Positions 16,586 to 25,014 are shown, counted from the first letter of the stretch. The stretch is DNA of 49,611 nucleotides from Pseudomonadota bacterium (GCA_023419315.1 JAEZYE010000048.1:1-49611); one strand, 5' to 3'. Program-made: numbers and translations. The notes: a model not told the origin generated them from the letters alone.

Positions 16586-17725
16586 TCAGCGCAGTGCGGC
16601 GATGACGGGTTCGACCTGCTCCTGCCGGCCCAGCGTCTGGCCCACCCGCTCCAGCGATGCAGCCAGCTCCGCGGCCGAATCCGCACGCAACGTCGCGTGT
16701 CCGACCTTGCGGCCCACGCGCGGCAACTTGCCGTAGTCATGCCAATGACCGCCCGCCTCCGACAACACGGCACCGGCGTCCGGCATGGTGCCGATCCAGT
16801 TGAGCATGCAGGCATGGCCGATCATGCGCGTGCTTCCCAGCGGCAAACCGAGCACCGCGCGCAGATGGTTCTGGAACTGCGAGGTTTCCGCGCCTTCAAT
16901 GGTCCAGTGGCCCGAGTTGTGCACGCGCGGCGCCATCTCGTTGGCGAGCAGGCGGCCTTCCCGGCAGAAGAGTTCAAGCGCGAAGACGCCGACGTACTGC
17001 ATGCGCTCGGCAAGCTTGCGCGCATACCCGATGGCGGTCTGTTCCAGTTCGGGGGAAACGCGCGCGGGCGCGAGGCTTGCGGACAGCACGCCGTCGACGT
17101 GCCAGTTCTCGGTGACAGGCCACGCGCGGAACTCGCCATCGCGTCCCCGCACCGCCACGACGGAAACTTCGCGCTCGAACGGAACGAACGCTTCGAGAAT
17201 CAGCCCGACGCGCGCGGCTTGCGTGGACAGTGCGCTCCACGCCGCATCGGCATCGGCACGCGAGCGGATGCGGAACTGTCCCTTGCCGTCGTAACCCAGG
17301 CGCCGTGTCTTGAGGATGCAGGGAATGCCCACCGCGTCGAGCGCGCTTTCCAGTTCCTCGCGCGTGGACACGGCAGCGAACTCGGGCACCGGGATGTCGA
17401 GCTCGCGGAACAGGGATTTTTCCGCCATGCGGTCCTGCGCGATGGCGAGCGCCCCCGGATTGGGGAACACCGGAATGCGGTCAGCCAACCACTCCGCGCC
17501 TTCAGCCGGTACGTTCTCGAAGTCGAACGTCGCGACATCGACCTTCGCGGCGAACTCGGCCAATGCCGTCTCGTCGCGATAGTCGCCCACCAGCAGCGGC
17601 GCGAACTGGCTCGCGCAGGCGTCGGGTTCGGTGTCCATGACAAGGAAGCGCAGGCCGAGCGGCGCGCCGGAAAGCGCGAGCATGCGAGCCAGTTGCCCGC
17701 CGCCGAGGATGCCGACCGTGGTCAT
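16586..17725 (-). CDS. purK: N5-carboxyaminoimidazole ribonucleotide synthase PurK
   Basis: A 379-residue ATP-grasp enzyme. The N-terminal GILGGGQLARML is followed by KTRRLGYDGKGQ (ATP lid/loop) and EMAPRVHNSGHWTIEGAETSQF, all highly characteristic of PurK. It converts AIR, ATP and bicarbonate into N5-CAIR in de novo purine synthesis, ahead of the mutase PurE. Its start codon overlaps the purE stop (ATGA), so the two form a purE-purK operon. Confidence 0.96.
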   Translation of the reverse strand: MTTVGILGGGQLARMLALSGAPLGLRFLVMDTEPDACASQFAPLLVGDYRDETALAEFAAKVDVATFDFENVPAEGAEWLADRIPVFPNPGALAIAQDRMAEKSLFRELDIPVPEFAAVSTREELESALDAVGIPCILKTRRLGYDGKGQFRIRSRADADAAWSALSTQAARVGLILEAFVPFEREVSVVAVRGRDGEFRAWPVTENWHVDGVLSASLAPARVSPELEQTAIGYARKLAERMQYVGVFALELFCREGRLLANEMAPRVHNSGHWTIEGAETSQFQNHLRAVLGLPLGSTRMIGHACMLNWIGTMPDAGAVLSEAGGHWHDYGKLPRVGRKVGHATLRADSAAELAASLERVGQTLGRQEQVEPVIAALR

Positions 17726-18231
17726 GCGGGCAGGCGCGGGTCGTCGTGCGCCATGACCTCGTCGGTCTGGCGCGCCCGGAACGCCATCAGCGCGGCGCCG
17801 ATGTCCGGATGTTCACCTGCCAGCATCGCGGCGGCGAACAGCGCCGCATTGGCTGCGCCTGCATTGCCGATGGCGAAGGTGCCGACCGGAATGCCGGCCG
17901 GCATCTGCACGATCGAGAGCAGCGAATCCATGCCATTGAGTGCCTTCGACTGCACCGGAACGCCGAGCACCGGCACCGAGGTCTTCGACGCCAGCATGCC
18001 CGGCAGGTGGGCCGCACCCCCAGCGCCGGCGATGATCGCGCGCAGCCCACGCTGGCCCGCGGTTTCGGCGTAGGAGAACAGCACGTCGGGCGTGCGATGC
18101 GCGGAAACCACTTTCACCTCGTGCGGGACGCCCAGCGCTTCCAGCTTCTGCGCGGCGTGCTGCATGGTTTCCCAGTCCGAACGCGAGCCCATCACGATGC
18201 CCACCAGGGGGCTCTTCACGGTGGCGGTCAT
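17722..18231 (-). CDS. purE: N5-CAIR mutase PurE (class I)
   Basis: A 169-residue protein containing VGIVMGSRSDWETM, the active-site His segment VVSAHRTPD and IIAGAGGAAHLPGM, as in class I PurE. It converts N5-CAIR to CAIR and pairs with the adjacent purK. I chose the ATG at 18229-18231 because of the AGGA just upstream and the usual family length. A start six codons upstream is in frame but less likely. The gene is divergent from the Trm112-like gene, with 57 nt between the starts. Confidence 0.95.
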   Translation of the reverse strand: MTATVKSPLVGIVMGSRSDWETMQHAAQKLEALGVPHEVKVVSAHRTPDVLFSYAETAGQRGLRAIIAGAGGAAHLPGMLASKTSVPVLGVPVQSKALNGMDSLLSIVQMPAGIPVGTFAIGNAGAANAALFAAAMLAGEHPDIGAALMAFRARQTDEVMAHDDPRLPA

Positions 18232-18288
18232 GGCCGTCCTCTGTCGCAAAGACGTATTCTACCCTCCTTGCCGAATGACGTTGGACTC

Positions 18289-18558
18289 ATGGATCGCAAA
18301 CTGCTGGACATCCTCTGCTGCCCCGCGACGCGCCAATCGCTGTCGCTGCTTGACGCGCGCGGCCTCGATGCACTCAACCAGGCGATCGGCGCCGGCACGA
18401 TCGTGCGCGTCGACGGCGCCGAACAGCGCCAACCGCTGGGTGAAGCGCTGATCACGCAGGACCGCAAGCTGGTCTATCGCGTGGACGACGGGATTCCGGT
18501 GCTGCTGGCCGAAGAAGCCATCGCCACCGCGCAGCTGGCGGACTTTCCCGTCCGATGA
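18289..18558 (+). CDS. Trm112/YcaR-like small protein lacking zinc-ligand cysteines
   Basis: An 89-residue protein recognisable at both ends as Trm112/UPF0434: LLDILCCPATRQSL at the N-terminus and LVYRVDDGIPVLLAEEAI at the C-terminus. Typical family members carry a CPxC pair and one or two more Cys before the YPIRDGIPVLL block. Here only C10 and C11 are present and the second half has none, so a canonical zinc site is absent. The middle (residues ~22-55) is longer than in E. coli YcaR. In bacteria such proteins are small partners of methyltransferases; no partner is visible here. Its stop overlaps the nadC start (ATGA). Confidence 0.8.
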   Translation: MDRKLLDILCCPATRQSLSLLDARGLDALNQAIGAGTIVRVDGAEQRQPLGEALITQDRKLVYRVDDGIPVLLAEEAIATAQLADFPVR

Positions 18559-19412
18559 CGCTCCCTCTGCCGCCGCCGCACGTCATTGACGAGGATGTCC
18601 GCCGCGCCTTGGCGGAGGACGTGGGCGACGGTGATGTCACCGCGGCGCTGCTGCCGGATCAGTCCGACCAGGCGTATCTGCTCTGCAAGGAAAATGGTGT
18701 GCTGGCCGGGCGGTCCTGGTTCGAAGCCGCGCACCGCGCCGTCGATCCCGACGTGCGCATCCAGTGGCAGGCGGAAGACGGCGATCGCATCCAGGCGGGC
18801 CGCGTGCTCGCCATCCTGCACGGGCGCTCGCGTGCACTGGTCACTGCCGAGCGCACTTCGCTGAACTTCCTGCAGACGCTGTCAGGCACGGCGACCGCCA
18901 CGGCACGTTTCGTCGACGCGGTCGAAGGCACCGGTACGCGCATCCTGGACACACGCAAGACACTGCCCGGGCTGCGGCTGGCGCAGAAATACGCGGTGCG
19001 CTGCGGAGGAGGACACAACCATCGCATCGGTCTGTTCGACGCAGTGATGCTGAAGGAAAACCATGTCCGCGCCGCGGGCTCCATCAGCGCCGCCATCGCC
19101 TCGGCACGACAGGCGCAACCCTCGCTGCCCTTGATCGTCGAGGTCGAATCACTCGACCAATTGCGGGAGACGCTGGAGGCCGGCTGTGATCGCATCCTCA
19201 TCGATGACTTCACCGCCGAGATGCGGCGTGAAGCCGTGCGCATCGCCGCGGGCCGCATTCCACTTGAAGTGTCGGGAGGCGTGGACCTCTCGAGCGTACG
19301 CACCATCGCCGAGGACGGCGTGGATTTCATCTCCATCGGCGGCTTGACCAAGCATGTCCATGCCATCGACCTGTCGATGAAGCTGGGTCCTCCGCCGTCT
19401 TCCGCACGCTGA
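18555..19412 (+). CDS. nadC: Nicotinate-nucleotide pyrophosphorylase (carboxylating) NadC
   Basis: A 285-residue type II PRTase. It contains TERTSLNFLQTLSGTAT (seen as AERTSLNFLQ), TRKTLPGLRLAQKYAV and CGGGHNHRIGLFDAVMLKEN, followed by the barrel strand EVSGGVDL with phosphate-binding residues. It converts quinolinate and PRPP into nicotinic acid mononucleotide, CO2 and PPi in de novo NAD synthesis. Translation is coupled to the Trm112-like gene by a 4-nt overlap. A small DUF3301 gene follows 14 nt downstream. Confidence 0.96.
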   Translation: MTLPLPPPHVIDEDVRRALAEDVGDGDVTAALLPDQSDQAYLLCKENGVLAGRSWFEAAHRAVDPDVRIQWQAEDGDRIQAGRVLAILHGRSRALVTAERTSLNFLQTLSGTATATARFVDAVEGTGTRILDTRKTLPGLRLAQKYAVRCGGGHNHRIGLFDAVMLKENHVRAAGSISAAIASARQAQPSLPLIVEVESLDQLRETLEAGCDRILIDDFTAEMRREAVRIAAGRIPLEVSGGVDLSSVRTIAEDGVDFISIGGLTKHVHAIDLSMKLGPPPSSAR

Positions 19413-19426
19413 TTGCAGGGCTGCCC

Positions 19427-19753
19427 ATGCCGACGCTGATTTTCCTGATGATCGCCGGCGCGGCCCTGTTCGCGTACTGGAACGCCACGCGCGCTGCTGC
19501 GGAGCGCGCCGTTGCGCTCGGCCGCAACGCATGCGAAGCGGCGGGCGTGATCTGGCTGGATCAGAGTGTGCACGCCAGCGGCCTGCGACTGCGGCGGAAT
19601 GAAGACGGACGGCTGGGATTCGAGCGGACGTTCCGCTTCGACTATTCCTACGACGGCATCGAGCGCCACAGCGGCCGCCTGGTGCTGCGCGGCGATACGC
19701 TGGTTTCGTTCATCGGACCGGTGCGGCCCAGCGTCGTTCCGTTCGAGCGCTGA
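19427..19753 (+). CDS. DUF3301 family small membrane-anchored protein
   Basis: A 108-residue protein with an N-terminal hydrophobic helix (PTLIFLMIAGAALFAYW). A DUF3301-like soluble part follows: RNACEAAGVIWLDQSV, then LRLRRNEDGRLGFERTFRFDYSYDG, ending in a small beta segment. It is probably an inner-membrane-anchored protein. The function is unknown; the family is common in gammaproteobacteria. It is the last gene of the trm112-nadC unit and converges on sspB with only 10 nt between the stops. Confidence 0.75.
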   Translation: MPTLIFLMIAGAALFAYWNATRAAAERAVALGRNACEAAGVIWLDQSVHASGLRLRRNEDGRLGFERTFRFDYSYDGIERHSGRLVLRGDTLVSFIGPVRPSVVPFER

Positions 19754-19763
19754 GCGCCGGACC

Positions 19764-20207
19764 CTACTTCACCACGCGCAGATGCGGGCGTTTGCCGGCT
19801 GCAGGCGCTTCGTCCATACCGCCACCTTCCGGTGAAGGCGGTTCGTCATCCCCGCCGTCTCCGGGACCCGGCGCGTATCCGTCATCGGGGAGCGCCATGC
19901 CCTGCCCGGTTTCGCGCGCGTAGATTGCCAGCACCGCCGATATCGGAACCATCACCGGGAAACTGACCCCGCCGAAGCGCGCAGTGAAGCTGACGGAATG
20001 ATTGTCGATGTGCAGTTGCACGACGGCGCGCTCGGCGATGTTCAACACCACCTTCCCTTCCTTGACTGCACTCGACGGAACCTGCACGCCGGCCTGCGTG
20101 GCATCCACGAGCAGATGCGGCGTCATGCCGTTGTCGGCGATCCATTCCACCAGCGCCCGCAACAGATACGGACGATGGCTGGTCATGCGGGGCGTGTTTT
20201 CTGTCAT
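19764..20207 (-). CDS. sspB: ClpXP adaptor SspB
   Basis: A 147-residue protein. The N-terminal SspB fold has RPYLLRALVEWIADNGMTPHLLVDA, VVLNIAERAVVQLHID and SFTARFGGVSFPVMVPISAVLAIYARE. An acidic, Gly/Pro-rich linker follows, and the tail RPHLRVVK is the ClpX-docking XB motif. It delivers ssrA-tagged peptides to ClpXP. The start may be the ATG at 20207 or one seven codons later (MTSHRP), which fits most homologues. It lies 111 nt downstream of sspA on the same strand, in the classical sspA-sspB arrangement. Confidence 0.93.
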   Translation of the reverse strand: MTENTPRMTSHRPYLLRALVEWIADNGMTPHLLVDATQAGVQVPSSAVKEGKVVLNIAERAVVQLHIDNHSVSFTARFGGVSFPVMVPISAVLAIYARETGQGMALPDDGYAPGPGDGGDDEPPSPEGGGMDEAPAAGKRPHLRVVK

Positions 20208-20318
20208 GGAGCAAAAATGCCGGCGTCGGGTACTTCCGGAAAAGAGCGTATCACCGGACGCGCGGACAGGATGTCCAAGCCGGCGGCATCCTGGGCAAGG
20301 ACGCCACGGTGACGCGAA

Positions 20319-20954
20319 TCAGGCGGGAATTTCGCGGAGCTTTCTTTCGGTGTCGGTGAGGCTGCGCAGGAAACCGGGATTGCGGAAAATACGGTTGCCG
20401 TAATCCTCGATCGCCTTGCCATCCTTCGGCAGCGGGATGTCGAGCGATGGCAAGCGCCAGATGATCGGAGCCATCGCGCAATCGGCCAGGCTCATTTCGG
20501 GATTGAGGAAGAACTTGCTGGCCTTGAACAGCGGCACCGCTGCCGTCAGCAATTCCTTCAGGCGCTTGCGGCCCGCCTCAGCCTGCTGTTTGTTGCCCAG
20601 CTGGATCGCCTGCACCTGCGGTACCCAGTCGTGCTCGATGCGCAACATGGCAAGGCGCAGGCGCGCGCGGGAAAGCGGATCCACCGGCATCAGCGGCGGG
20701 TGCGGATAGCGTTCGTCCAGATACTCGCTGACGACGGAAGCGGCGTACAGCACCAGATCGCGCTCCACCAATGTGGGCACGGAATGGTAGGGATTCAGAT
20801 CGATGAGATCTTCAGGCGGATTCTGCGGATCCACCGGAACGAAGTCGTAGCTGACACCCTTGGCCGCGAGCACGAGGCGCACGCGATGGCACAGCACGTC
20901 ATCGGTGGAAGAAAACAGGGTCAATGTATTGCGCATACGTGGACTCGCAGCCAT
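20319..20954 (-). CDS. sspA: Stringent starvation protein A (GST-fold RNA polymerase-associated factor)
   Basis: A 211-residue protein with an N-terminal thioredoxin-like domain (MRNTLTLFSSTDDVLCHRVR, then NPYHSVPTLVERDLVLYAASVVSEYL) and a C-terminal GST helical domain. The surface PHPP segment (YPHPPLMPVDP), known to matter for polymerase binding in E. coli SspA, is conserved. It acts with RNA polymerase under starvation and acid stress. An alternative start six codons in (MRNTLTLF) is possible. It lies downstream of petABC, as in many gammaproteobacteria. Confidence 0.94.
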   Translation of the reverse strand: MAASPRMRNTLTLFSSTDDVLCHRVRLVLAAKGVSYDFVPVDPQNPPEDLIDLNPYHSVPTLVERDLVLYAASVVSEYLDERYPHPPLMPVDPLSRARLRLAMLRIEHDWVPQVQAIQLGNKQQAEAGRKRLKELLTAAVPLFKASKFFLNPEMSLADCAMAPIIWRLPSLDIPLPKDGKAIEDYGNRIFRNPGFLRSLTDTERKLREIPA

Positions 20955-21031
20955 CAGGCTCTCCGACGATCGGAATCCGCCGATCGCACCGACGCCGCCA
21001 GCCCCTTGCCGACGGTCGCCACGGTCCCCGA

Positions 21032-21060
21032 GTGTGCAATCCCTTCAGCAAAATGCCAAG
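21032..21060 (-). promoter_or_regulatory. Candidate promoter for sspA
   Basis: In the 178-nt gap between the petC stop and the sspA start, the minus strand shows TTGGCA (21055-21060), a 17-nt spacer, and CACACT (21032-21037). The -10 is a weak match. The leader would be ~75 nt. Confidence 0.3.
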
Positions 21061-21132
21061 CGCTTGCCTCGCTCATTCGGCATCTGCAGCCGCCCGGCAA
21101 TGCGCCGGACGGCGAAGGGAAGCGCCGACGTG

Positions 21133-21876
21133 TCAGTGCACGTCCTTCCAGTACTCCTGCTTCAGCAGATAGGCCAGGAACGAAAGCACGACCAGGAACA
21201 GGATGACCCACACGCCGAACTGCTCACGCTTGAGGGCCGCCGGTTCACCGGCATACTCGAGGAAGTTGGTCACGTCACGCGCGACCTGATCGAACTCCGC
21301 GGGACTCAGGCGACCAGGCTGCGCCTTCAGCGATTCGACATGGCGTTCGCCAGTCGCCGGATCCGGCTTGCCGTACTCGGCGTGCTGCAATCCCTGCAGT
21401 TCCCAGAACGGATTGGGCATCGAGGCATTCGGGAACAGCTTGTTGTTCCAGCCCAGCGGACGCGATTCGTCGAGATAGAACGACTTGAGGTACGTGAAGA
21501 TCCAGTCGCTGCCACGTACGCGCGAGATCGTGCTGAGGTCCGGCGGCATCTTGCCGAACCACTTGGAGGCCGGATCGTGCGGCATGGAAACCTGGATCTG
21601 TTCGCCGAACTTGGCGCCGGTGAAGTTGAGGTTGTTCATCACCTCTTCTTCGGTCAGTCCCAGATCTTCGGCCATGCGCGAATAACGCAGGAACTTCAGC
21701 GAATGGCAGCCGGCGCAGTAGTTCATGTACAGCTGGGCACCGCGTTGCAGCGAAGCGCGATCGCCGAGGTCGTTGCCGGCCTGCAGCTTCTCGCCGCCTT
21801 CAGCGGCCAATGCGGAGATCGAGAGCAGCAACCCGCTGGCGAAAATGGCGAGGCGGGTGGTCAAAGTCTTAGTCAT
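21133..21876 (-). CDS. petC: Cytochrome bc1 complex, cytochrome c1
   Basis: A 247-residue protein. It has a signal peptide (to ~LSISALA), the haem c motif C54-A-G-C57-H58 in MNYCAGCHSLKFLRYSR, and the DLSTISRVRGSDWIFTYLKSFY segment. NASMPNPFW carries the likely axial Met. A C-terminal membrane anchor (VWVILFLVVLSFLAYLL) precedes the stop. It transfers electrons from the Rieske cluster to soluble or membrane cytochrome c in the periplasm. Its start overlaps the petB stop by 8 nt. Confidence 0.96.
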   Translation of the reverse strand: MTKTLTTRLAIFASGLLLSISALAAEGGEKLQAGNDLGDRASLQRGAQLYMNYCAGCHSLKFLRYSRMAEDLGLTEEEVMNNLNFTGAKFGEQIQVSMPHDPASKWFGKMPPDLSTISRVRGSDWIFTYLKSFYLDESRPLGWNNKLFPNASMPNPFWELQGLQHAEYGKPDPATGERHVESLKAQPGRLSPAEFDQVARDVTNFLEYAGEPAALKREQFGVWVILFLVVLSFLAYLLKQEYWKDVH

Positions 21877-23137
21877 GCGTCGTCACCCGTTCCGGCACCG
21901 GCTTCGTCTTTTCGAATCCGAAGAATGTGTAGACCCACAAGAACACGAAGAAACCGAAGTACAGCACCGTCAGGAAGCGGCCGATGTAGGTTTCGATGAT
22001 GTCGGTACCGGGACCGGCGCCGATCTTGCCCAGCCAGACGAAGCTGATGGCGAAGATGCCGATCGCGATCTTGAAGCCGAGGCCGCGGTAGCGGATCGAC
22101 TTGACCTTGCCGCGATCCAGCCACGGCACCAGGAACAGGACGGCGATGGCGGCGAACATCACGATGACGCCACTGAGCTTGTGCGGCACCACGCGCAACA
22201 TCGCGTAGTACGGGGTGTAGTACCACACCGGCTTGATGTGCTCCGGCGTCACCAGTCGATTGGCCTCGGTGAAGTTGTCATGTTCCAGGAACCAGCCGCC
22301 AAAGGCCGGTGCGAAGAAAATGATGAAGGCACCCACCAGCGCCAGCATGCAGACGTAGAACAGGTCCTTGCCGACGGTGTAGTACGGATGGAACGGGATG
22401 CCGTCGGCCGGAGCCGTCGGCGACCAGCGGTTGCCCTTCGGTCCCTTCTTGATTTCCACGCCGTCCGGATTGTTCGAACCGACTTCGTGCAGCGCGCCGA
22501 TATGCAGCACGACCAGCAGCAGCAGGACCAGCGGCAACGCGATGACGTGCAGCGCGAAGAAGCGGTTCAGCGTCGCGTCGCCCGGCAGGTAGTCACCCAT
22601 GATCCATTCGGTCAGGCCATTGCCGATCACGGGGATGGCGCCGAACAGCGAGATGATCACCTTGGCACCCCAGAACGACATCTGGCCCCACGGCAGCACG
22701 TAGCCCATGAAGGCTTCGGCCATCAGCACGAGGTAGATGAGCATGCCGAGGATCCACACCAGTTCGCGCGGCTTCTGGTACGAGCCGTACATCAGGCCGC
22801 GGAACATGTGCAGGTAGACGACGATGAAGAACAGCGATGCGCCGGTGCTGTGCATGTAGCGGATCAGCCAGCCCCACTCCACGTCGCGCATGATGTACTC
22901 GACCGAGGCGAACGCTTCCGCGGCGCTCGGCTTGAAGTGCATCGTCAGGAAGATGCCGGTGAGGATCTGGTTGACCAGGACGATCGACGACAGGACGCCG
23001 AAGATGTACCAGATGTTGAAGTTCTTCGGAGCGTAGTACTCCGACATGTGCTTGCGGTAGAAGGGCATGAAGCCCGGTGCGCGCGCGGTGAACCAGCCCA
23101 TCAGGCCATCGGCGGTACGGTTGATGAAGTTCGACAT
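21869..23137 (-). CDS. petB: Cytochrome bc1 complex, cytochrome b
   Basis: A 422-residue, eight-helix membrane protein. Haem-ligand histidines are H96 and H110 (second helix) and H197 and H212 (fourth helix). The Qo-site WGAKVIISLFGAIP region is conserved. The ef-loop motif reads P303-V-W-Y instead of the textbook PEWY. It oxidises ubiquinol at Qo and reduces quinone at Qi. It is a single full-length cytochrome b, not split into b6 and subunit IV. It lies 3 nt downstream of petA and overlaps petC. Confidence 0.97.
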   Translation of the reverse strand: MSNFINRTADGLMGWFTARAPGFMPFYRKHMSEYYAPKNFNIWYIFGVLSSIVLVNQILTGIFLTMHFKPSAAEAFASVEYIMRDVEWGWLIRYMHSTGASLFFIVVYLHMFRGLMYGSYQKPRELVWILGMLIYLVLMAEAFMGYVLPWGQMSFWGAKVIISLFGAIPVIGNGLTEWIMGDYLPGDATLNRFFALHVIALPLVLLLLVVLHIGALHEVGSNNPDGVEIKKGPKGNRWSPTAPADGIPFHPYYTVGKDLFYVCMLALVGAFIIFFAPAFGGWFLEHDNFTEANRLVTPEHIKPVWYYTPYYAMLRVVPHKLSGVIVMFAAIAVLFLVPWLDRGKVKSIRYRGLGFKIAIGIFAISFVWLGKIGAGPGTDIIETYIGRFLTVLYFGFFVFLWVYTFFGFEKTKPVPERVTTHD

Positions 23138-23140
23138 GGC

Positions 23141-23752
23141 TTACGCGGCTCCCTTCGGATCGACGCCGATGACGATCGTCGTGTCGTTCTCGTAGTAATG
23201 CGGCGGCACCACCAGGTTGGTCGGCGCGGGCACGCCCTGGAACACACGGCCAGCCATGTCGAAACGCGACTTGTGGCAAGGGCAGAAGTAGCCGCCCTTC
23301 CAGTTCGGGTCATACGGTTCGGGCCGGATTTCCGCGGCCATTTCCGGCGAGCAGCCCAGGTGCGTGCACAGGCCCACCAGCACGGAGATGTCCGGCTTGA
23401 TGGAGCGCGTTTCGCCCTTGATGTACTCCGGCTGCTGGTCGGTGTTCTTCGACTCCGGATCGCGCAGTTCGCCGTCCAGTGTCGGCAGCGCGTCCAGGAT
23501 GGCCTTGGAGCGCTTGACGATCCAGATTGGCTGACCGCGCCATTCCAGGATCAGACGCTGACCTTCCTGCAGTCCGCTGATGTCGGCAGTCACCGGAGCT
23601 CCCGCCAGTTTGGCGCGGGCGCTCGGATTCCACGACTTGATAAAAGGTACTGCTGCGAATCCGGCCCCGACTGCACCGACCACAGCCGTGGTCGCAGTCA
23701 GGAACCGGCGTCGGCCCGTATTCACAGGCCCATTGACCCCATCGTTGGCCAT
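23141..23752 (-). CDS. petA: Cytochrome bc1 complex, Rieske iron-sulfur subunit
   Basis: A 203-residue protein. The twin-arginine signal NTGRRRFLTATT is followed by a hydrophobic anchor (~20-37), then the hinge. The [2Fe-2S] ligands are in C129-T-H131-L-G-C134 and C157-P-C159-H160, where the outer pair of cysteines forms the disulfide. I chose the ATG at 23750-23752 because a GGAG lies ~8 nt upstream and the Tat signal follows directly. It is the first gene of petABC and is exported folded by Tat. Confidence 0.97.
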   Translation of the reverse strand: MANDGVNGPVNTGRRRFLTATTAVVGAVGAGFAAVPFIKSWNPSARAKLAGAPVTADISGLQEGQRLILEWRGQPIWIVKRSKAILDALPTLDGELRDPESKNTDQQPEYIKGETRSIKPDISVLVGLCTHLGCSPEMAAEIRPEPYDPNWKGGYFCPCHKSRFDMAGRVFQGVPAPTNLVVPPHYYENDTTIVIGVDPKGAA

Positions 23753-23793
23753 TCCGGCACTCCGCAAAACAAGGTAGCTAAAAGGCTGCCAGC

Positions 23794-23810
23794 GCCCGCA
23801 TGGGGCGGGC
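23794..23810 (-). promoter_or_regulatory. Hairpin in the petABC leader
   Basis: Between the candidate promoter and petA, the transcript can fold a perfect 6-bp GCCCGC/GCGGGC stem with a 5-nt loop. Only four consecutive U residues follow, after a short gap. It is either a weak terminator or attenuator, or a stabilising 5' structure. Confidence 0.3.
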
Positions 23811-23824
23811 CGCAAAGACGACAA

Positions 23825-23854
23825 AGTGTAACGGAAGCCTTAATCGGCCGACAA
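23825..23854 (-). promoter_or_regulatory. Candidate sigma-70 promoter of petABC
   Basis: The minus strand shows TTGTCG (23849-23854), an 18-nt spacer and TACACT (23825-23830), ~75 nt before the petA start and after the transglycosylase stop. The -10 is a good match. The -35 matches in its TTG half. Confidence 0.45.
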
Positions 23855-23907
23855 CGGCAGTCGTCAATTCAACCACTTGCGGAGGTCCGGCAGGGCCGGG
23901 ACCGGGT

Positions 23908-24834
23908 TCAACGCGCGACGACGGACCCGCGATAGCGATCGGCGAGCACCGAAACACGCTCCACGTAGCGCTGGGTTTCGCGGTATGGCGGGATGCCGCC
24001 ATGGCGGTCGACCGCACCTTCGCCAGCGTTGTAGCCGGCTGCGGCCAGGCGCAGATCGCCGTTGAACCGCTTCAGCAGCCACGCCAGGTATTTCACCCCG
24101 CCGCGGATGTTCTGCCCGGCGTTGAAGGCGTCGGTGACGCCGAAACGGCGGGCCGTCGCCGGCATCAGCTGCATCAGGCCCTGCGCGCCGGCATGGGAGA
24201 GCGCGGACGGGTTGTACGAGGATTCGGCATGCATGATCGCGCGGATCACGGACTCTTCGACGCCGAATTCGCGCGAGGCCGCGGCGATTTCGGCCTGATA
24301 GGCCGCGGTGTTCAGGCGCAGCGTGCCGAAGTTCAAGCCCGGATTGCCGCAGGCGAAGCAGGTCTCGATGAAGCTGTATTTGATGGTCCGCAGGCTGGCG
24401 ACCTGGGTGCCGCCCTTCGGCCGCGCGCTGGTGTAGTGGCGCACGCCATCTTTCACGTAGGAATAGACCTGCCCGCTGACGACGCGACGCGTGCCGCTGG
24501 TCGCCGGAGACACCGCAGCCGGCGCGCTGACAGACGCAGGCACCAGTCTGGCGGAAGACGTGGACCGGGCGGGCTGCGTATTCACCGATCCCATCGCCGC
24601 ACCGGCCTGGGTCGGCGGCGTGGCCGGCACGGCCGGGCGCGATACGGACGAGGTACGCACGCCACCACTTTCCGGCGTGTACCGACTGATGATTTCGCAC
24701 TGGGCGCCCTGGACGCGCTTGCTGACGTAGTTCGGCACGCCATCGGCGCCCGTGCACTTGTACAGCGTGCCCGCGCTGGCAGGCAGCGCGACACAGACGG
24801 CCAGCATCCCCAGTGGCAGCAGCATCCCCCTCAT
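23908..24834 (-). CDS. Lytic transglycosylase (SLT domain) with DUF4124-like modules
   Basis: 308 residues from the ATG at 24834. The signal peptide MRGMLLPLGMLAVCVALPASA is followed by a DUF4124-like segment (LYKCTGADGVPNYVSKR). A Ser/Thr/Ala/Pro-rich linker (~60-115) comes next, then a second DUF4124-like segment (VYSYVKDGVRHYTSARP) and the C-terminal SLT domain. The SLT domain has the catalytic Glu in IMHAESSYNPSALSHAGAQG, followed by LMQLMPATARRFGV and AAAGYNAGEGAV. It cleaves peptidoglycan with anhydromuramic product formation in the periplasm. A TTG at 24882, in frame, has a much better ribosome-binding site (GGAGG, 9-nt spacing) and may be the real start; it would give a longer N-region. 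Confidence 0.88.
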   Translation of the reverse strand: MRGMLLPLGMLAVCVALPASAGTLYKCTGADGVPNYVSKRVQGAQCEIISRYTPESGGVRTSSVSRPAVPATPPTQAGAAMGSVNTQPARSTSSARLVPASVSAPAAVSPATSGTRRVVSGQVYSYVKDGVRHYTSARPKGGTQVASLRTIKYSFIETCFACGNPGLNFGTLRLNTAAYQAEIAAASREFGVEESVIRAIMHAESSYNPSALSHAGAQGLMQLMPATARRFGVTDAFNAGQNIRGGVKYLAWLLKRFNGDLRLAAAGYNAGEGAVDRHGGIPPYRETQRYVERVSVLADRYRGSVVAR

Positions 24835-25014
24835 GCGGCGCAGTGTCCCGGATTCGCGTGCGGTTGCCAAGTCTTTGTCCAAGAAAGGATTCCTCCAATC
24901 TGTGCAGTCGGTCCGGGATCGTGGATCCCGCCAGCGCACGGTCTTTCGGCAACACCCGTGGTGGCCTTCTTCCTCAGCAAACGCAGAAGCGGTCCGGAAC
25001 CGGACCACCCCGGG

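Noticed and set aside
20955..21132. Small RNA between petC and sspA
   Set aside because: There is no terminator-like hairpin with a T-run. The region is better explained as the sspA leader and promoter.
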